DNA of 64,000 bases from Natranaerovirga hydrolytica (lineage in GTDB: Bacteria; Bacillota; Clostridia; Lachnospirales; DSM-24629). A program made the translations under genes and the position numbers. Of this stretch, positions 63,125 to 64,000 are shown piece by piece. The notes beneath the pieces are model-generated. The model made no database searches. It worked only from the letters and a program-made list of their open reading frames with translations, and was not told where the DNA came from. How positions within the stretch are numbered: position 1 is the stretch's first letter; every line of letters starts with the position of its first letter. The DNA is taken from positions 310,001 through 374,000 of the forward strand of contig NZ_SMGQ01000012.1 in NCBI RefSeq assembly GCF_004339095.1. The letters run 5' to 3'.

Positions 63125-63526
63125 ATGACAATGAGCGATCCAATTGCAGATATGCTTACAAGAGTTCGTAATGCAAATGTAGCAAAGCATGACAGCGTAG
63201 ATGTTCCAGCATCTACAATTAAAACAGCTATTGCTGATATTCTTCAAAAAGAAGGATATGTAAAAAGTTATGAACTGATTGAAGATGGACATATAAAAAC
63301 AATTCGTATTAAATTAAAATATGGTAGAGATAAAAATGAAAAAATAATCACAGGAATCAAAAGAATATCAAAACCTGGATTAAGAGTTTATGCAGGAAAA
63401 GATGAATTACCAAGAGTTTTAGGTGGACTTGGAACAGCGATTATATCAACTAACCAAGGTATCATTAGTGACAAAGAAGCTAGAAAACTTAATGTTGGTG
63501 GAGAAGTTATCGCATTTGTTTGGTAA
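63125..63526 (+). CDS. rpsH: 30S ribosomal protein S8
   Basis: A 133-residue S8. It begins [20 protein letters not shown] and ends [10 protein letters not shown]-like and [16 protein letters not shown] at 63125 is chosen because GGAGG is nine bases upstream, although a second Met two codons later is possible. Confidence 0.97.
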   Translation: MTMSDPIADMLTRVRNANVAKHDSVDVPASTIKTAIADILQKEGYVKSYELIEDGHIKTIRIKLKYGRDKNEKIITGIKRISKPGLRVYAGKDELPRVLGGLGTAIISTNQGIISDKEARKLNVGGEVIAFVW

Positions 63527-63559
63527 TCATTAAACTGTGGACTATAAGGAGGTGTATTT

Positions 63560-64000
63560 ATGTCACGTATTGGTAAAATGCCAATAGCTATACCAGAAGG
63601 TGTAGATGTTAAAATTACAGAAGATAATCAAGTGACAGTTAAAGGTGCAAAAGGAACTTTAGAAAAACAAGTACCTGTTGAAATAAAGTTAGAAGTTAAA
63701 GACAATGAAATTATTGTAACAAGACCAAGTGACTTAAAGAGAATGAAAGCGCTACATGGCTTAACTAGAACTTTAGTTGCCAATATGGTTGAAGGTGTTA
63801 CAAATGGATATGAAAAAATTCTTGAAATAAATGGTGTAGGATATAGAGCAGCAAAACAAGGTAAAAAATTAGTTTTATCTTTAGGGTATTCTCATCCTGT
63901 AGAAATGGAAGATCCAGAAGGCATTGAAACTGTATTAGAAGGACAAAACAAAATCTTTGTTAGAGGTATTGACAAAGAAAAAGTTGGTCAATTTGCAGCA
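63560..64000 (+). CDS. rplF: 50S ribosomal protein L6, truncated by the window edge
   Basis: The first 147 codons of L6 are present: [20 protein letters not shown], then [20 protein letters not shown] and [20 protein letters not shown]. The frame is open to the right edge; about 30 residues are missing. AAGGAGGTG precedes the ATG. It continues the spc operon after rpsH. Confidence 0.97.
   Translation, partial: MSRIGKMPIAIPEGVDVKITEDNQVTVKGAKGTLEKQVPVEIKLEVKDNEIIVTRPSDLKRMKALHGLTRTLVANMVEGVTNGYEKILEINGVGYRAAKQGKKLVLSLGYSHPVEMEDPEGIETVLEGQNKIFVRGIDKEKVGQFAA

Overview
The window comes from a low-G+C, Gram-positive, spore-forming and flagellated bacterium, most likely an anaerobic member of the Clostridia. 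The evidence is AT-rich DNA with strong Shine-Dalgarno sites, a spoIIQ-like gene end followed by spoIIID and mbl, a Bacillus-type comFC-yvyF-flgM-flgN-flgK-flgL-fliW-csrA-hag order, zinc-ribbon ribosomal proteins S14 and L33, and a rubrerythrin-type protein. I see no rRNA, tRNA, CRISPR array, insertion sequence or prophage.

Region 1 (1-4045) holds the end of a SpoIIQ-like M23 domain protein, a small membrane protein, a TetR regulator with an operator-like palindrome, an ApbE flavin transferase convergent with a two-domain FMN-binding lipoprotein, and spoIIID behind a SigE-type promoter. Region 2 (4046-9760) has mbl, two flagellar rod genes, a rod-binding protein, an unknown exported protein and metK. 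Region 3 (9974-21787) is recD2-comFC followed by the late flagellar operon: two yvyF paralogues, flgM, flgN, two flgK genes, flgL, fliW, csrA and hag. SigD-type promoters precede flgM and hag, and a CsrA-type hairpin lies in the hag leader.

Region 4 (21788-35229) is the flagellin and filament accessory region. It carries two large multidomain proteins of 1300 and 873 residues. Each joins a glycosyltransferase, a kinase-like domain and a methyltransferase. Among and after them lie a helical protein of unknown function, a YjfB-type protein, a third yvyF-like gene, a Cys-rich protein, a rubrerythrin, an MFS transporter, and flaG-fliD-fliS plus a chaperone-like gene. The two fusion proteins are the best candidates for an undescribed flagellin modification system.

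Region 5 (35343-64000) is the informational block: rpmG-secE-nusG-rplK-rplA, rplJ-rplL, rpoB-rpoC, ybxF-rpsL-rpsG-fusA-tuf, then S10/spc from rpsJ to a truncated rplF. A three-gene cassette (VTC-like, DUF4956-like, CotH-like) interrupts the usual rplL-rpoB junction. Autoregulatory RNA sites can be read directly: L1-binding mimics before rplK and rplA, and an L10 leader with attenuator before rplJ. The spaces also hold several families of dispersed hairpin repeats. These are a two-hairpin element at 4447-4542 and 39054-39150, a GGGACGGTCC-centred repeat at four sites, and a roughly 200-bp giant hairpin downstream of tuf.
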